From: Larsenimonas salina
Lineage (GTDB): Bacteria; Pseudomonadota; Gammaproteobacteria; Pseudomonadales; Halomonadaceae
Direction: 5' to 3'
DNA: 64,000 bases
NCBI RefSeq assembly: GCF_023736155.1
Contig: NZ_JAMLJJ010000001.1
Coordinates: 1-64,000 of the forward strand
Shown here: positions 1 to 7,557 of the stretch, one piece after another
Layout of the letters: every line of letters starts with the position of its first letter
How positions within the stretch are numbered: the first letter of the stretch is position 1
Made by a program: the position numbers and the translations under genes
The notes under the pieces: model-generated
What the model saw: the letters and a program-made list of their open reading frames with translations, nothing else
What the model was told of the DNA's origin: nothing
Database searches by the model: none

Positions 1-115
1 ACGACCATAGCAGGTGGGAACCACCCGATCCCATGCCGAACTCGGAAGTGAAACCACCCCGCGCCGATGGTAGTGTGGAGCTTCTCCATGCGAGAGTAGG
101 TCATCGTCAGGCATC
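1..115 (+). rRNA. rrf: 5S ribosomal RNA, 5'-truncated by window edge
   Basis: The sequence matches the gammaproteobacterial 5S pattern almost base for base: the conserved CCCATGCCGAACTCGGAAGTG core, then GCGCCGATGGTAGTGTGG, then CATGCGAGAGTAGG and the closing 3' strand near 100-115. About six bases of the 5' end are missing by comparison with the E. coli 5S numbering. It is presumably the last gene of an rRNA operon entering from the left. The exact 3' end is estimated. Confidence 0.95.
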
Positions 116-123
116 TATACCAA

Positions 124-157
124 AGGCTCCGATCAAATCGATCGGGGCCTTTTTTTG
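124..157 (+). terminator. rRNA operon intrinsic terminator
   Basis: A GC-rich inverted repeat (ggctccgatc paired with gatcggggcc, one G-T type mismatch) with a short A/T loop is followed directly by seven T residues. It sits just after the 5S 3' end, where an rRNA operon terminator is expected. Confidence 0.9.
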
Positions 158-350
158 TGCCTGAAAACGACCGTACGTAAAGCTTCATGGCCATTTATAA
201 AGCTTTAAGAAAGCTCAGGTCGCGAAATCACTGTCTGTATATAGCTATTGCCCCTCAGGTCAGAGAACGTCTGTTCATACATTGATAAACAGGGGCGATC
301 ACTCTAGGCTTGGCAAGCTTTAAAAACGGTTATTCGATCAAAGGTAATGT

Positions 351-1424
351 ATGCCAAACACAGCTCCGGGTGAACTCCTTCTTTACTGTCGCCCCGGTTT
401 CGAAGCCGATTTGGTGAATGAGCTTGTAGACAAGCTTGAGCACTCGGAATGTGCCTGGCATCCCGTCGCCACGACCAATAGTGGTTATGTGCGCGTGGTC
501 ATCGACAGTGACCTGGTCGCAAATGAGCTTCACAAGGAAGTGCAATTATCGTCTTTGGTGTTTGCCCGCCAAATACTTGTGGCCTTTGAGCCCAATACCC
601 TTGACCGTAATGATCGTATTACCGCAATCATTGAGCAGGTTGTCGCTGCGGGCTGGAGTTTCGAAGAGCTTTGGCAGGAATCTCCGGACACCAATGATGG
701 CAAAGGGCTTGCCGGGCTTAAAAAGTCTCTGCAGCGGCCCTTGGAAAGCACCTTGAAAAAGCGCCAGGCTCTTCGAAGAAAGGCCGGTAAACGTCGATTG
801 CATCTGTTCTGGTCCTCTGGTGATACCGTACAGCTCGCGATGAGTTTTCCTCAAAACCGCAGTGAGTGGCCAAACGGCATCAAGCACCTGCGGTCACCAT
901 CACGTGCGCCCAGTCGTTCGACGTTAAAACTTGAAGAGGCCTGGCATACCTTCATTCCGAGCGATAAATGGGAGCGACGGCTCAATGCCGGGATGCAGGG
1001 GGCTGATCTAGGTGCGGCGCCAGGAGGCTGGACGTATCAATTGGTTCAGCAGGGCATGTACGTTTATGCGATCGATAATGGGCCAATGAGCGAGGAGCTC
1101 ATGCGAACCGGTCAGATAGAGCATTTGCGAGAGGATGGATTTACGTGGTCGCCGCCTTACCCGTTGGACTGGCTTGTGTGTGACATCGTTGATCGACCCG
1201 TTCGTGTTTCAGAGATGGTTGAGCGGTGGTTGGTTAATAGATGGTGCCGGCATGCGATATTCAACCTAAAACTGCCCATGAAAAAGCGATGGCAAGAAGT
1301 TAAACGGTGCCTTGAGTACTTAGAGCAACGACTGAATGATGAAAATATTGCTTATGAGTGTCTCGCTCGACATCTCTACCATGATCGTGAAGAGATCACC
1401 GTCTATATAAGGCTAAAAGAGTGA
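351..1424 (+). CDS. rlmM: 23S rRNA (cytidine-2'-O)-methyltransferase RlmM
   Basis: Predicted SAM-dependent methyltransferase that adds a 2'-O-methyl group to C2498 of 23S rRNA before ribosome assembly. The 357-residue length fits the family. The N-terminal part is the THUMP-like RNA-binding region (starting LLLYCRPGFEADLVNEL). The C-terminal Rossmann-type half carries the SAM-binding motif DLGAAPGGWTYQL near residues 217-230 and the FNLKLPMKKRW segment near 303. The ATG is preceded by aaaggtaat, a usable ribosome site. The gene stands alone after the rRNA terminator, with tusA following about 40 bp later. Base composition is less GC-rich than most of the window. Confidence 0.93.
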   Translation: MPNTAPGELLLYCRPGFEADLVNELVDKLEHSECAWHPVATTNSGYVRVVIDSDLVANELHKEVQLSSLVFARQILVAFEPNTLDRNDRITAIIEQVVAAGWSFEELWQESPDTNDGKGLAGLKKSLQRPLESTLKKRQALRRKAGKRRLHLFWSSGDTVQLAMSFPQNRSEWPNGIKHLRSPSRAPSRSTLKLEEAWHTFIPSDKWERRLNAGMQGADLGAAPGGWTYQLVQQGMYVYAIDNGPMSEELMRTGQIEHLREDGFTWSPPYPLDWLVCDIVDRPVRVSEMVERWLVNRWCRHAIFNLKLPMKKRWQEVKRCLEYLEQRLNDENIAYECLARHLYHDREEITVYIRLKE

Positions 1425-1466
1425 AAAGCGAGTCAGGTACTAACGTGAGGTTAAAAGGAGACTGAT

Positions 1467-1712
1467 ATGTCTGATGAGCCCTTAAAGGCAGATGGCATAC
1501 TGGATACGACAGGACTGTACTGCCCTGAGCCGATCATGATGATGCATACACGTGTCGCGGATATGGCCAGTGGCGATATTCTGCACGTAGTTGCAACGGA
1601 CCCGGCAACTCAGCGCGACATCCCGCAGTTCTGCCATTACCTGGGTCATGAGCTGATCCAACAGGATACCCTGTCGGATAGCTTCAACTACTTCATACGT
1701 ATCAACCGTTAG
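1467..1712 (+). CDS. tusA: sulfurtransferase TusA
   Basis: Small (81 aa) sulfur-carrier protein of the TusA/SirA family. It accepts persulfide sulfur from a cysteine desulfurase and passes it to the TusBCD/TusE relay for 2-thiouridine formation at tRNA position 34. The diagnostic CPEP motif is present, with the reactive cysteine at residue 19 (GLYCPEPIMM). The typical C-terminal half ending in FNYFIRINR is also present. A strong aaaaggag Shine-Dalgarno sits about 7 bp before the ATG. It may be cotranscribed with rlmM and converges on the next gene with only 10 bp between the stop codons. Confidence 0.93.
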   Translation: MSDEPLKADGILDTTGLYCPEPIMMMHTRVADMASGDILHVVATDPATQRDIPQFCHYLGHELIQQDTLSDSFNYFIRINR

Positions 1713-1722
1713 TGCACACGCT

Positions 1723-2970
1723 TCACTGAAAGATTGCTTCGATTTGCTCACGCGCGAGGGATGCATGGCGTGTGACCTGGGCTTGCATATGAGCCACTGT
1801 GCGCTCGAAGTCACCTTCGAGCGTTTCCACGCGATTAAGTGTTTCTCCTTGAATGAATTCCTGCATGCTCAAGGAGAGCGCGTTCAGTTCCATATCGTTC
1901 AAGATGCCCTGGCTTTTATGCTCATAGGCAATGACCAATGCTGGAGTACCGTAGCGCATTGAGATAATGCCGCTATGAAGGCGAGTCGCAATAGTGAAAC
2001 GGCACTGCGCCAGCACACCACCAAGCTGAAGATCACTCAGCTCATCGAAAATGACATGGCAGGCATGCGGATGTCGCATTTTCTTGCGGATATTGTGCAG
2101 CGTGACACGATCATCTCGGTGATAGCCGTTAAGCCCGGTACACGTCGATACACCTATAATCACGTACCCCTGATCAATCAGTGTGTCACACGTAGAGGCC
2201 ATCTGAGTTTCATATTCCTCCTGAGTAACGCCGAGAGTTCGATCGAACGGGGCGAGGCGACGTGCGGTAATCGCGACAAGCGGTTTTCTTTCAGGGTTGA
2301 GTGCACTGATGTCGTAATGCTGAGCATCCGGCAGCAGCCAGGCTGTATCTGCACCATGCTGGACATTATCAAGACGAATGTCGGCGTCGCTTAAAATTTG
2401 GTCACTAACATGTTCGCGAAGATAAACGACCTCCGGGTAGGGCAGCAGCTTCTGGCATAATTCACGAAATTTCTGATGTTCGAACGGTCCTACGCTGTGT
2501 CCAATCAGATAGACCGGTTTTTGTGCCATTTTTGCACCGAAAATGATGTCGAGTTGCGTGAACCCATACGCATCGACAATAAACGAGCCGCCTACCTGGA
2601 TAATGTAATCGTATTTCTCCAGCGCATCGATGGCTTCATTGTACGCCTTGGGTAAGCGTTTTCGTGTCTGCTCGATGCCCCAGTTTTTAGTGCTTGAAAG
2701 GTACATTATGCCGTTAAGGTATCTCGGCATTACCTTACGTTTGTAAAAAGGCACTTGAAGCGTTTTTTGACGCGCCTCCTCAAACATGTCTGGTATAACC
2801 GGCACGTTGATCTCCGAGAGCACGATCTCCGTGCTGAGTGGGTCTCGGGAAGCAATTTCCACGTTGAACTTGTTAAGATCCAGTACCTCGACCAATCCTC
2901 TCAAAATGGCAGCGTCACCTCGGTTCGAGCAGGAGTGGTTTCCGATCAGTAGAATATTCTTGGTGGGCAT
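1723..2970 (-). CDS. polysaccharide pyruvyl transferase family protein (WcaK/CsaB type)
   Basis: 415 residues matching the polysaccharide pyruvyl transferase superfamily. The N-terminus has the nucleotide-sugar-enzyme-like motif NILLIGNHSCSNRGDAAIL (residues 5-23). IIQVGGSFIVD, YLIGHSVGPF and a C-terminal ATRLHSGIISMRYGTPALVIAYEHKSQGI block are also typical. Family members add a pyruvyl ketal to a sugar in exopolysaccharide or cell-wall polymers, or are related glycan enzymes; the acceptor cannot be told from sequence. No glycosyltransferase or polymerase genes are adjacent, which is unusual because the family normally sits in glycan clusters. Composition is more AT-rich than the genes from 4 kb on. 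It converges with tusA. Confidence 0.82.
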   Translation of the reverse strand: MPTKNILLIGNHSCSNRGDAAILRGLVEVLDLNKFNVEIASRDPLSTEIVLSEINVPVIPDMFEEARQKTLQVPFYKRKVMPRYLNGIMYLSSTKNWGIEQTRKRLPKAYNEAIDALEKYDYIIQVGGSFIVDAYGFTQLDIIFGAKMAQKPVYLIGHSVGPFEHQKFRELCQKLLPYPEVVYLREHVSDQILSDADIRLDNVQHGADTAWLLPDAQHYDISALNPERKPLVAITARRLAPFDRTLGVTQEEYETQMASTCDTLIDQGYVIIGVSTCTGLNGYHRDDRVTLHNIRKKMRHPHACHVIFDELSDLQLGGVLAQCRFTIATRLHSGIISMRYGTPALVIAYEHKSQGILNDMELNALSLSMQEFIQGETLNRVETLEGDFERTVAHMQAQVTRHASLAREQIEAIFQ

Positions 2971-3111
2971 AGACGACCAGTATCAATGGGTAAAAGGGGA
3001 TAGTAGTAAAAACCAATGGCAATCAGTGTAGGTTATTGTGCCCAAACTAATACTTGAGTAAGTTTTTATAACCAGTCTTTAAGTTTCTAGTTTTACTTAA
3101 AACATAAGCCG

Positions 3112-3150
3112 CACGTAAAAAAGCAGCGCCATGCGCTGCTTTTTTACGTG
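3112..3150. terminator. bidirectional intrinsic terminator
   Basis: A perfect 18-bp inverted repeat (cacgtaaaaaagcagcgc against gcgctgcttttttacgtg) with a three-base cat loop. The A-tract on one side and T-tract on the other would give a U-run on both strands. It ends the minus-strand gene at 3184-3879 and also isolates the promoter of the pyruvyl transferase gene. Confidence 0.88.
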
Positions 3151-3183
3151 AAGCGAATATGTATTTTTGCCCGATCATGGGGT

Positions 3184-3879
3184 TCAAGTGCCGGTATGTA
3201 CCATGATTGCTAGAGCGTTCATGGTATCCGGGTCCTGTTCCTTGATGCGATTGGCGATCGTTCTCTGAAAGAAATAAATCATCTCGTGGCGGCTTTTACC
3301 GGGGTAAAGACAGTCGTCACCCAGAAGGATCGGAGTGTGTTGCACGGCCTCATCATCGACAAGGAGTGCTTCGATACTGCCGTCATTATAAAGCTGCCAG
3401 CCGTAAACCTGTTTGAGCTGCCACGGGCCATCGCTTTCGTCCACGCAAAGCGCATGGGTTCCCTGAGTGTCAGGCAGGCTCTGAAGGAGGGTTTTTTCGT
3501 TGGTAGGCTCGTAATCGAAGTAGGCCGCCGAGTGCTCGAGCTCCATTTGCTTGTGTGACGGCGCGACGTCGAAAACGTCATCGGTTTCAGGGTCGCGATA
3601 GCCTAGGAAAACGCCATGCTCAGGGTCGTCTATGGTTTCGCAATCCACTAATGAATCGAGCCAGGGGACGACGCCGACAACATCGCCATTTGATTTCATG
3701 GCCCACCCAAGAATTGGCATGGCATAGGCAGCATCGGGGTCCGAGGCAACCTGATAGACCATTTGAAGGCCGTCGAGCTCGGGTGCCAATCGAACGATAT
3801 GGTGCTGAGCTTTGTACCGCTCACGCATTTCACTAAGGTCGATCACCTTGGCAGGCTGACGTTGCATGATTGCGCCCAT
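3184..3879 (-). CDS. conserved hypothetical protein, 231 aa
   Basis: I do not recognise a named domain. The product is acidic and soluble, with no signal peptide or membrane segment. An N-terminal basic stretch (QRQPAKVIDLSEMRERYKAQHHIVRL) is followed by a mixed alpha/beta body. The segments MPILGWAMKSNGDVVGVVPWL and WQLKQVYGWQLYNDGSIEALLVDD look like two related beta-rich halves (each has a G-W-x-x-x-x-x-G/D pattern), which could indicate an internal duplication. The start is well supported: aaggagg lies 7 bp before the ATG at 3879. It is a single transcription unit with its own terminator. Confidence 0.75.
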   Translation of the reverse strand: MGAIMQRQPAKVIDLSEMRERYKAQHHIVRLAPELDGLQMVYQVASDPDAAYAMPILGWAMKSNGDVVGVVPWLDSLVDCETIDDPEHGVFLGYRDPETDDVFDVAPSHKQMELEHSAAYFDYEPTNEKTLLQSLPDTQGTHALCVDESDGPWQLKQVYGWQLYNDGSIEALLVDDEAVQHTPILLGDDCLYPGKSRHEMIYFFQRTIANRIKEQDPDTMNALAIMVHTGT

Positions 3880-4059
3880 AATGCCTCCTTATCGACTTAT
3901 TTTCCTTACAGCGATGCTGCTGTGAAAAGGTCCTTAACGCGTGGCTCTCTTCAATTAGTAGCACAACTTCTCTCGAAGGTTAATCACCCCTCGATCAGAC
4001 CAGATCGATCAAAGCGTTCATACAATGAATAATCGGCAAATACAGCGATTATTTAGACA

Positions 4060-5457
4060 TTACCTTGAGACGGCTGCGCACGCACGATGCTTTAGGCGAA
4101 CACCGAGCATGAGCGCCGCGGCCGAAAGCCCGATTATCAAGCCTGTCCAGTATCCGTAGACGCCTAGACCGAAGGTTTCGCTTAGCACCACGCCACTGCC
4201 CAGACCAATCACCCAGTAGGCGATCAGGGTGCACCCCATGATGACGCGGGTATCCTTATAACCTCGAAGCGCTCCGGCCATGCTGACCTGTAGCACATCA
4301 GAAACCTGATAGACGATTGCGATCAGAATCAGGGAGGAGGCGAGTGCTTGAACGGACTCGTTGCCGGTATAGAGTTCAGGCAACTGGTGGCGACCGAGCC
4401 ACAGAATCACATCGTTGAGCAGAGCCGACAACAGCGAGATCGCAATGCCATTGTAGGCGACGAAACGCGCACGCTCAGGGGTATTTTCCCCCAACGCCTG
4501 CCCGACTCGCACCGTTAAGGCCATGCCGATCGACAGCGGCAGCATGAATAGCAGCGAGGTCACGTTCAAGGCAATCTGGTGCGCCGAGACCACGATTTCA
4601 CCCATGCCGGCGATAAGCAGTGCGATCAGTGTAAACAGTGTCGTTTCGGTAAAGATTGCCACCCCGATCGGTACGCCAATATGCGCAAGCTCGCCCAGAC
4701 GCTTTATATCCGGTCGAGGCATACCGAGCCCCTGTTTCACGAAGCGGTATGCAGAGGCTCGTCGGCAGTAGGCGTACATTCCGCCATACATGACCCACAT
4801 CGAGATGGCCGTTGCGATGCCGCATCCCTGGGCGCCGAGTGCCGGCAGGCCGATTGCCTCGCCAAGCCACGCCATGCCAAGCGCTTGCCCCACGGCGTCT
4901 GAGCCAAAGATGAGCAACGCGTTGGCGGGAATATTGACAGCAAGCCCCAATAGACTGAACAAGAGCGCCGGTCGTGAATGGTTGAGTCCATCAGAATAGG
5001 CACGAAGGGCTTGATAGAGGGCAAGTCCCGGTAAGCCGAACGCAAGCGCCTGTAGGTAGTCTGTCGAAAGCCTGGCTACCTCTTGAGGCACGTCCATCCA
5101 GCCAAAGATTCGCTCGGGCAGCAGTGTGAGAAGAAGTACGCCGAGCCCGCCCATGAACAGCGCAAGCCACAGGCTCTGGCCCTTGTAGTTTGAGACTTCT
5201 GAATGGCGCTTGCCACCGACACAGTGGGCGACAATCGGCGTCAGCCCCATCAGCGTGCCGGTAATCAGCAAAATCAACGGCACCCACAGGCTGGTGCCAA
5301 CCGATACCGCGGCCAGGTCCGAGGCACTCTTGTGCCCCGACATCATGACATCCACGGTGCCCATGGCGGCCTGGGCGAGCTGGGCGCCAAAAATGGGGAT
5401 GGTCAATCGAATCAGCGGGCGCGCCTCATATAGGCTGCGCCGAATCAAGGTCGGCAT
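4060..5457 (-). CDS. MATE family efflux transporter (NorM-like)
   Basis: 465-residue inner-membrane protein with about twelve hydrophobic segments in two repeated halves, as expected for a multidrug and toxin extrusion antiporter that exports cationic drugs in exchange for Na+ or H+. The N-terminus (RLTIPIFGAQLAQAAMGTVDVMMSGHKSASDLAAVSVGTSLWVPL) is very characteristic of the NorM branch. A matching second half starts around residue 240 (LGELAHIGVPIGVAIFTETTLFTLIALLIAGMG). Substrate and coupling ion cannot be assigned. The gene diverges from epmC across about 85 bp. Confidence 0.9.
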   Translation of the reverse strand: MPTLIRRSLYEARPLIRLTIPIFGAQLAQAAMGTVDVMMSGHKSASDLAAVSVGTSLWVPLILLITGTLMGLTPIVAHCVGGKRHSEVSNYKGQSLWLALFMGGLGVLLLTLLPERIFGWMDVPQEVARLSTDYLQALAFGLPGLALYQALRAYSDGLNHSRPALLFSLLGLAVNIPANALLIFGSDAVGQALGMAWLGEAIGLPALGAQGCGIATAISMWVMYGGMYAYCRRASAYRFVKQGLGMPRPDIKRLGELAHIGVPIGVAIFTETTLFTLIALLIAGMGEIVVSAHQIALNVTSLLFMLPLSIGMALTVRVGQALGENTPERARFVAYNGIAISLLSALLNDVILWLGRHQLPELYTGNESVQALASSLILIAIVYQVSDVLQVSMAGALRGYKDTRVIMGCTLIAYWVIGLGSGVVLSETFGLGVYGYWTGLIIGLSAAALMLGVRLKHRACAAVSR

Positions 5458-5543
5458 TGAAGATCACGCGTTGCAAAAAAGAAGACGGAGCGCACAATAG
5501 CGCCGTATCAATCCGCGAGTATAGCGAAAGAGTACGTTAGTTC

Positions 5544-6101
5544 ATGAAACACGACCCGACTGAGTTGATGGCCCTGTTCGATGGCCTGTTCGCAGACACC
5601 TTTCATACTCGGCTGGTCCTTGGCGCGGATGAGCCGCTGTACCTGCCGGCCGATACGGGCTGCCCGTATCATCGGATCATGTTTGCCCGCGGCTACTTTT
5701 CCAGTGCACTTCACGAAATCAGTCACTGGTGCATTGCCGGCGCCGAGCGACGACTGAAGGAGGATTACGGCTACTGGTACATACCAGATGGTCGGGACGC
5801 ATCCCAGCAACACGCCTTCGAGCAGGTCGAAGTCGCGCCTCAGGCGCTTGAATCCCTGCTGTGCGCTGCCTGCGACCATCCCTTTAACGTAAGCGTCGAT
5901 AACCTCGACGGCGACGCCGAGATCGACCGCTACGCGTTCGAGGCCAAGGTGCGCGCTCGAGCCGAGCGCTATTTAAATGAGGGGTTGGCCCCGCGCCCGC
6001 GGGCGCTGTGTGATGCGCTTACGGCGCTCTATCAGCAGCAGACACCGCTTGACCAGGCGATTGAACATGGTCGCGCGGCGCTATTCTCGATTCAGAGCTG
6101 A
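5544..6101 (+). CDS. epmC: elongation factor P hydroxylase EpmC
   Basis: 185 residues, YfcM family. EpmC hydroxylates the beta-lysylated lysine of translation elongation factor P, the last step after EpmA and EpmB. The metal-binding HEISH motif is at residues 57-61, inside the signature FARGYFSSALHEISHWCIAG. The DYGYWYIPDGRDA block follows, as in the E. coli protein. No clear Shine-Dalgarno precedes the ATG (only a distant gag), so the start rests on family length. Neither epmA nor epmB is in the window. Confidence 0.92.
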   Translation: MKHDPTELMALFDGLFADTFHTRLVLGADEPLYLPADTGCPYHRIMFARGYFSSALHEISHWCIAGAERRLKEDYGYWYIPDGRDASQQHAFEQVEVAPQALESLLCAACDHPFNVSVDNLDGDAEIDRYAFEAKVRARAERYLNEGLAPRPRALCDALTALYQQQTPLDQAIEHGRAALFSIQS

Positions 6102-6113
6102 TCTATTCCCGGT

Positions 6114-6602
6114 TCAGGCCTGATCCTCGGCCTCGCTTTGCGCCCGCATGTGCAGCGTCAGCATGACCTGCAGCTCGTCTTCGGGCTTGAACGGCTCAAG
6201 GCCAAGTTCATTGAAGAGATCGTTGCGCTGGCGATGCCACTCACCAAGCGTCAGGTGCTCGTATAGGCTGTCGGCCGGGGCAAGCTGAATGAATGGATCC
6301 ATCCCGTACTCATCAAATAGCCACGACAGCGCCTGTTCGTCATCGACCAAGCCGTTACTGTAGAGCGTTTCGTTGTAGTGATCCTCTTCAAGCTCACGCA
6401 GCACATCGATCGGGCTGACCCCCATCATGTTCAGCTCGTCTTCGGTGTAGTCGCCAAGTGAGGCGTCGCTTCGTTGAAGCCAATCCGGATCGGGTTGAAT
6501 GAGGGTGTGCTTGAGCTGGCCATCGGGCAATGTCCAGGCGATGGCGACCGGGAGGTCCTCATCACCGACTTCGATGGCAATAAATCCAGGCAGATCGGCC
6601 AT
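6114..6602 (-). CDS. hypothetical protein, possible degenerate 3'-5' exonuclease fold
   Basis: 162 residues. The order of segments resembles small DnaQ-like 3'-5' exonucleases: FIAIEVGDEDLPVAIAWTLPDG (first strand pair), HTLIQPDPDWL, a D/E-rich helix ending LNMMGVSP, then NETLYSNGLVDDEQALSWLFDEYGM. In active relatives the first strand carries Asp-x-Glu and the YSD motif carries a catalytic Asp. Here the positions read Ala-Ile-Glu and Tyr-Ser-Asn, so catalysis looks lost. The alignment is from memory and is an inference. The ATG lies only 2 bp after the tatD stop codon, so translation is probably coupled to tatD. Confidence 0.6.
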   Translation of the reverse strand: MADLPGFIAIEVGDEDLPVAIAWTLPDGQLKHTLIQPDPDWLQRSDASLGDYTEDELNMMGVSPIDVLRELEEDHYNETLYSNGLVDDEQALSWLFDEYGMDPFIQLAPADSLYEHLTLGEWHRQRNDLFNELGLEPFKPEDELQVMLTLHMRAQSEAEDQA

Positions 6603-6604
6603 GG

Positions 6605-7444
6605 TTACGCGTCCTCGGTCAGGGGCAGATTGAAAAAGCGACGAGCGGTTTCCGTGCTCGATACGCTGAGCTCATGCTCGCTTTCGCCTCGGTAATGGGC
6701 GATCTCGCGCACGATCCAGGGTAATAGCGCCGGTTCATGACGACGTCCCTTGAGCTTTGCCGGCAAATTTCGGGGCAGCAGATACGGGCAATCGGTTTCC
6801 ACCATGAGTCGATTCGCCGGAATGTCTCGAACCAGCGAGCGCAGGTGGTGCCCCCGACGTTCATCGCACAGCCAGCCGGTCAGCCCGATGTGCAGATCAA
6901 GATCCAGATAGCCGTAAAGCGTTTCCTTCTCACCGGTAAAGCAGTGAATGACGGCGTCGCCAAGATCATCACGCCACTGCTTGATCATATCGAGCATGTC
7001 GACGCCGGCGTCCCGCTCGTGCAGAAACAGCGGTTTTTGCGTGCGTGCGGCAAGTTCGAGCTGCGCTTCGAAGGCCCGTTTCTGATCGATTCTGCTCGAA
7101 AAGTCGCGGTTGTAATCCAGGCCGCACTCGCCAATGGCCTTGACGCGTTGATGCTGGGCAGCGCTCGCCATCCAGTCGGCAAAGGCTGGGGTCCACTCGC
7201 TTGCGTGATGGGGGTGCAGGCCAGCCGTGGTATGAAGCGCCACAGGTGAGTCGCGCTCGCAAAGTTCAAGGGCTGACTCGATGGCGGCGCGCTCCGTGCC
7301 GGTCAAAATGAGCGTGGTCACATTGGCCGAGCGAGCACGTTCGAGCACGGCATCCAGATCGGCTGCAAAGCTCTCATGGGTCAGGTTGGCACCGATATCG
7401 ACCAGCGGCGCGGGCGCGGTAAAGGTTAGGGCGTCCGGTAACAT
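6605..7444 (-). CDS. tatD: TatD family deoxyribonuclease
   Basis: 279 residues, TIM-barrel metal-dependent hydrolase of the TatD branch, a 3'-5' exonuclease linked to DNA repair and quality control. Seen are DIGANLTHESF at the N-terminus (TatD itself, unlike YcfH, lacks the HxH pair here), GECGLDYNRDFSS around 130, PLFLHERDA, VIHCFTGEKETL and the metal-binding VETDCPYLLPRN near 235. The ATG has an aaagga ribosome site. About 13 residues precede the usual N-terminus of the family, so an internal start is possible. It forms a two-gene unit with the downstream 162-aa gene. Confidence 0.9.
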   Translation of the reverse strand: MLPDALTFTAPAPLVDIGANLTHESFAADLDAVLERARSANVTTLILTGTERAAIESALELCERDSPVALHTTAGLHPHHASEWTPAFADWMASAAQHQRVKAIGECGLDYNRDFSSRIDQKRAFEAQLELAARTQKPLFLHERDAGVDMLDMIKQWRDDLGDAVIHCFTGEKETLYGYLDLDLHIGLTGWLCDERRGHHLRSLVRDIPANRLMVETDCPYLLPRNLPAKLKGRRHEPALLPWIVREIAHYRGESEHELSVSSTETARRFFNLPLTEDA

Positions 7445-7557
7445 GACGGTCCTTTAGGAAATCGGAAGCGAATTTGAGGTCGTGCATTGTAACGGCCCCG
7501 AAAACCCCCGGCTATGCGTTACACTAGCGCGCTGACATTTTCTGCGGGAGGCGGCAC

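Noticed and set aside
1-350. tRNA gene downstream of the 5S rRNA
   Set aside because: No cloverleaf-like arms or TTCGANNC T-loop are visible between the rRNA terminator and rlmM.
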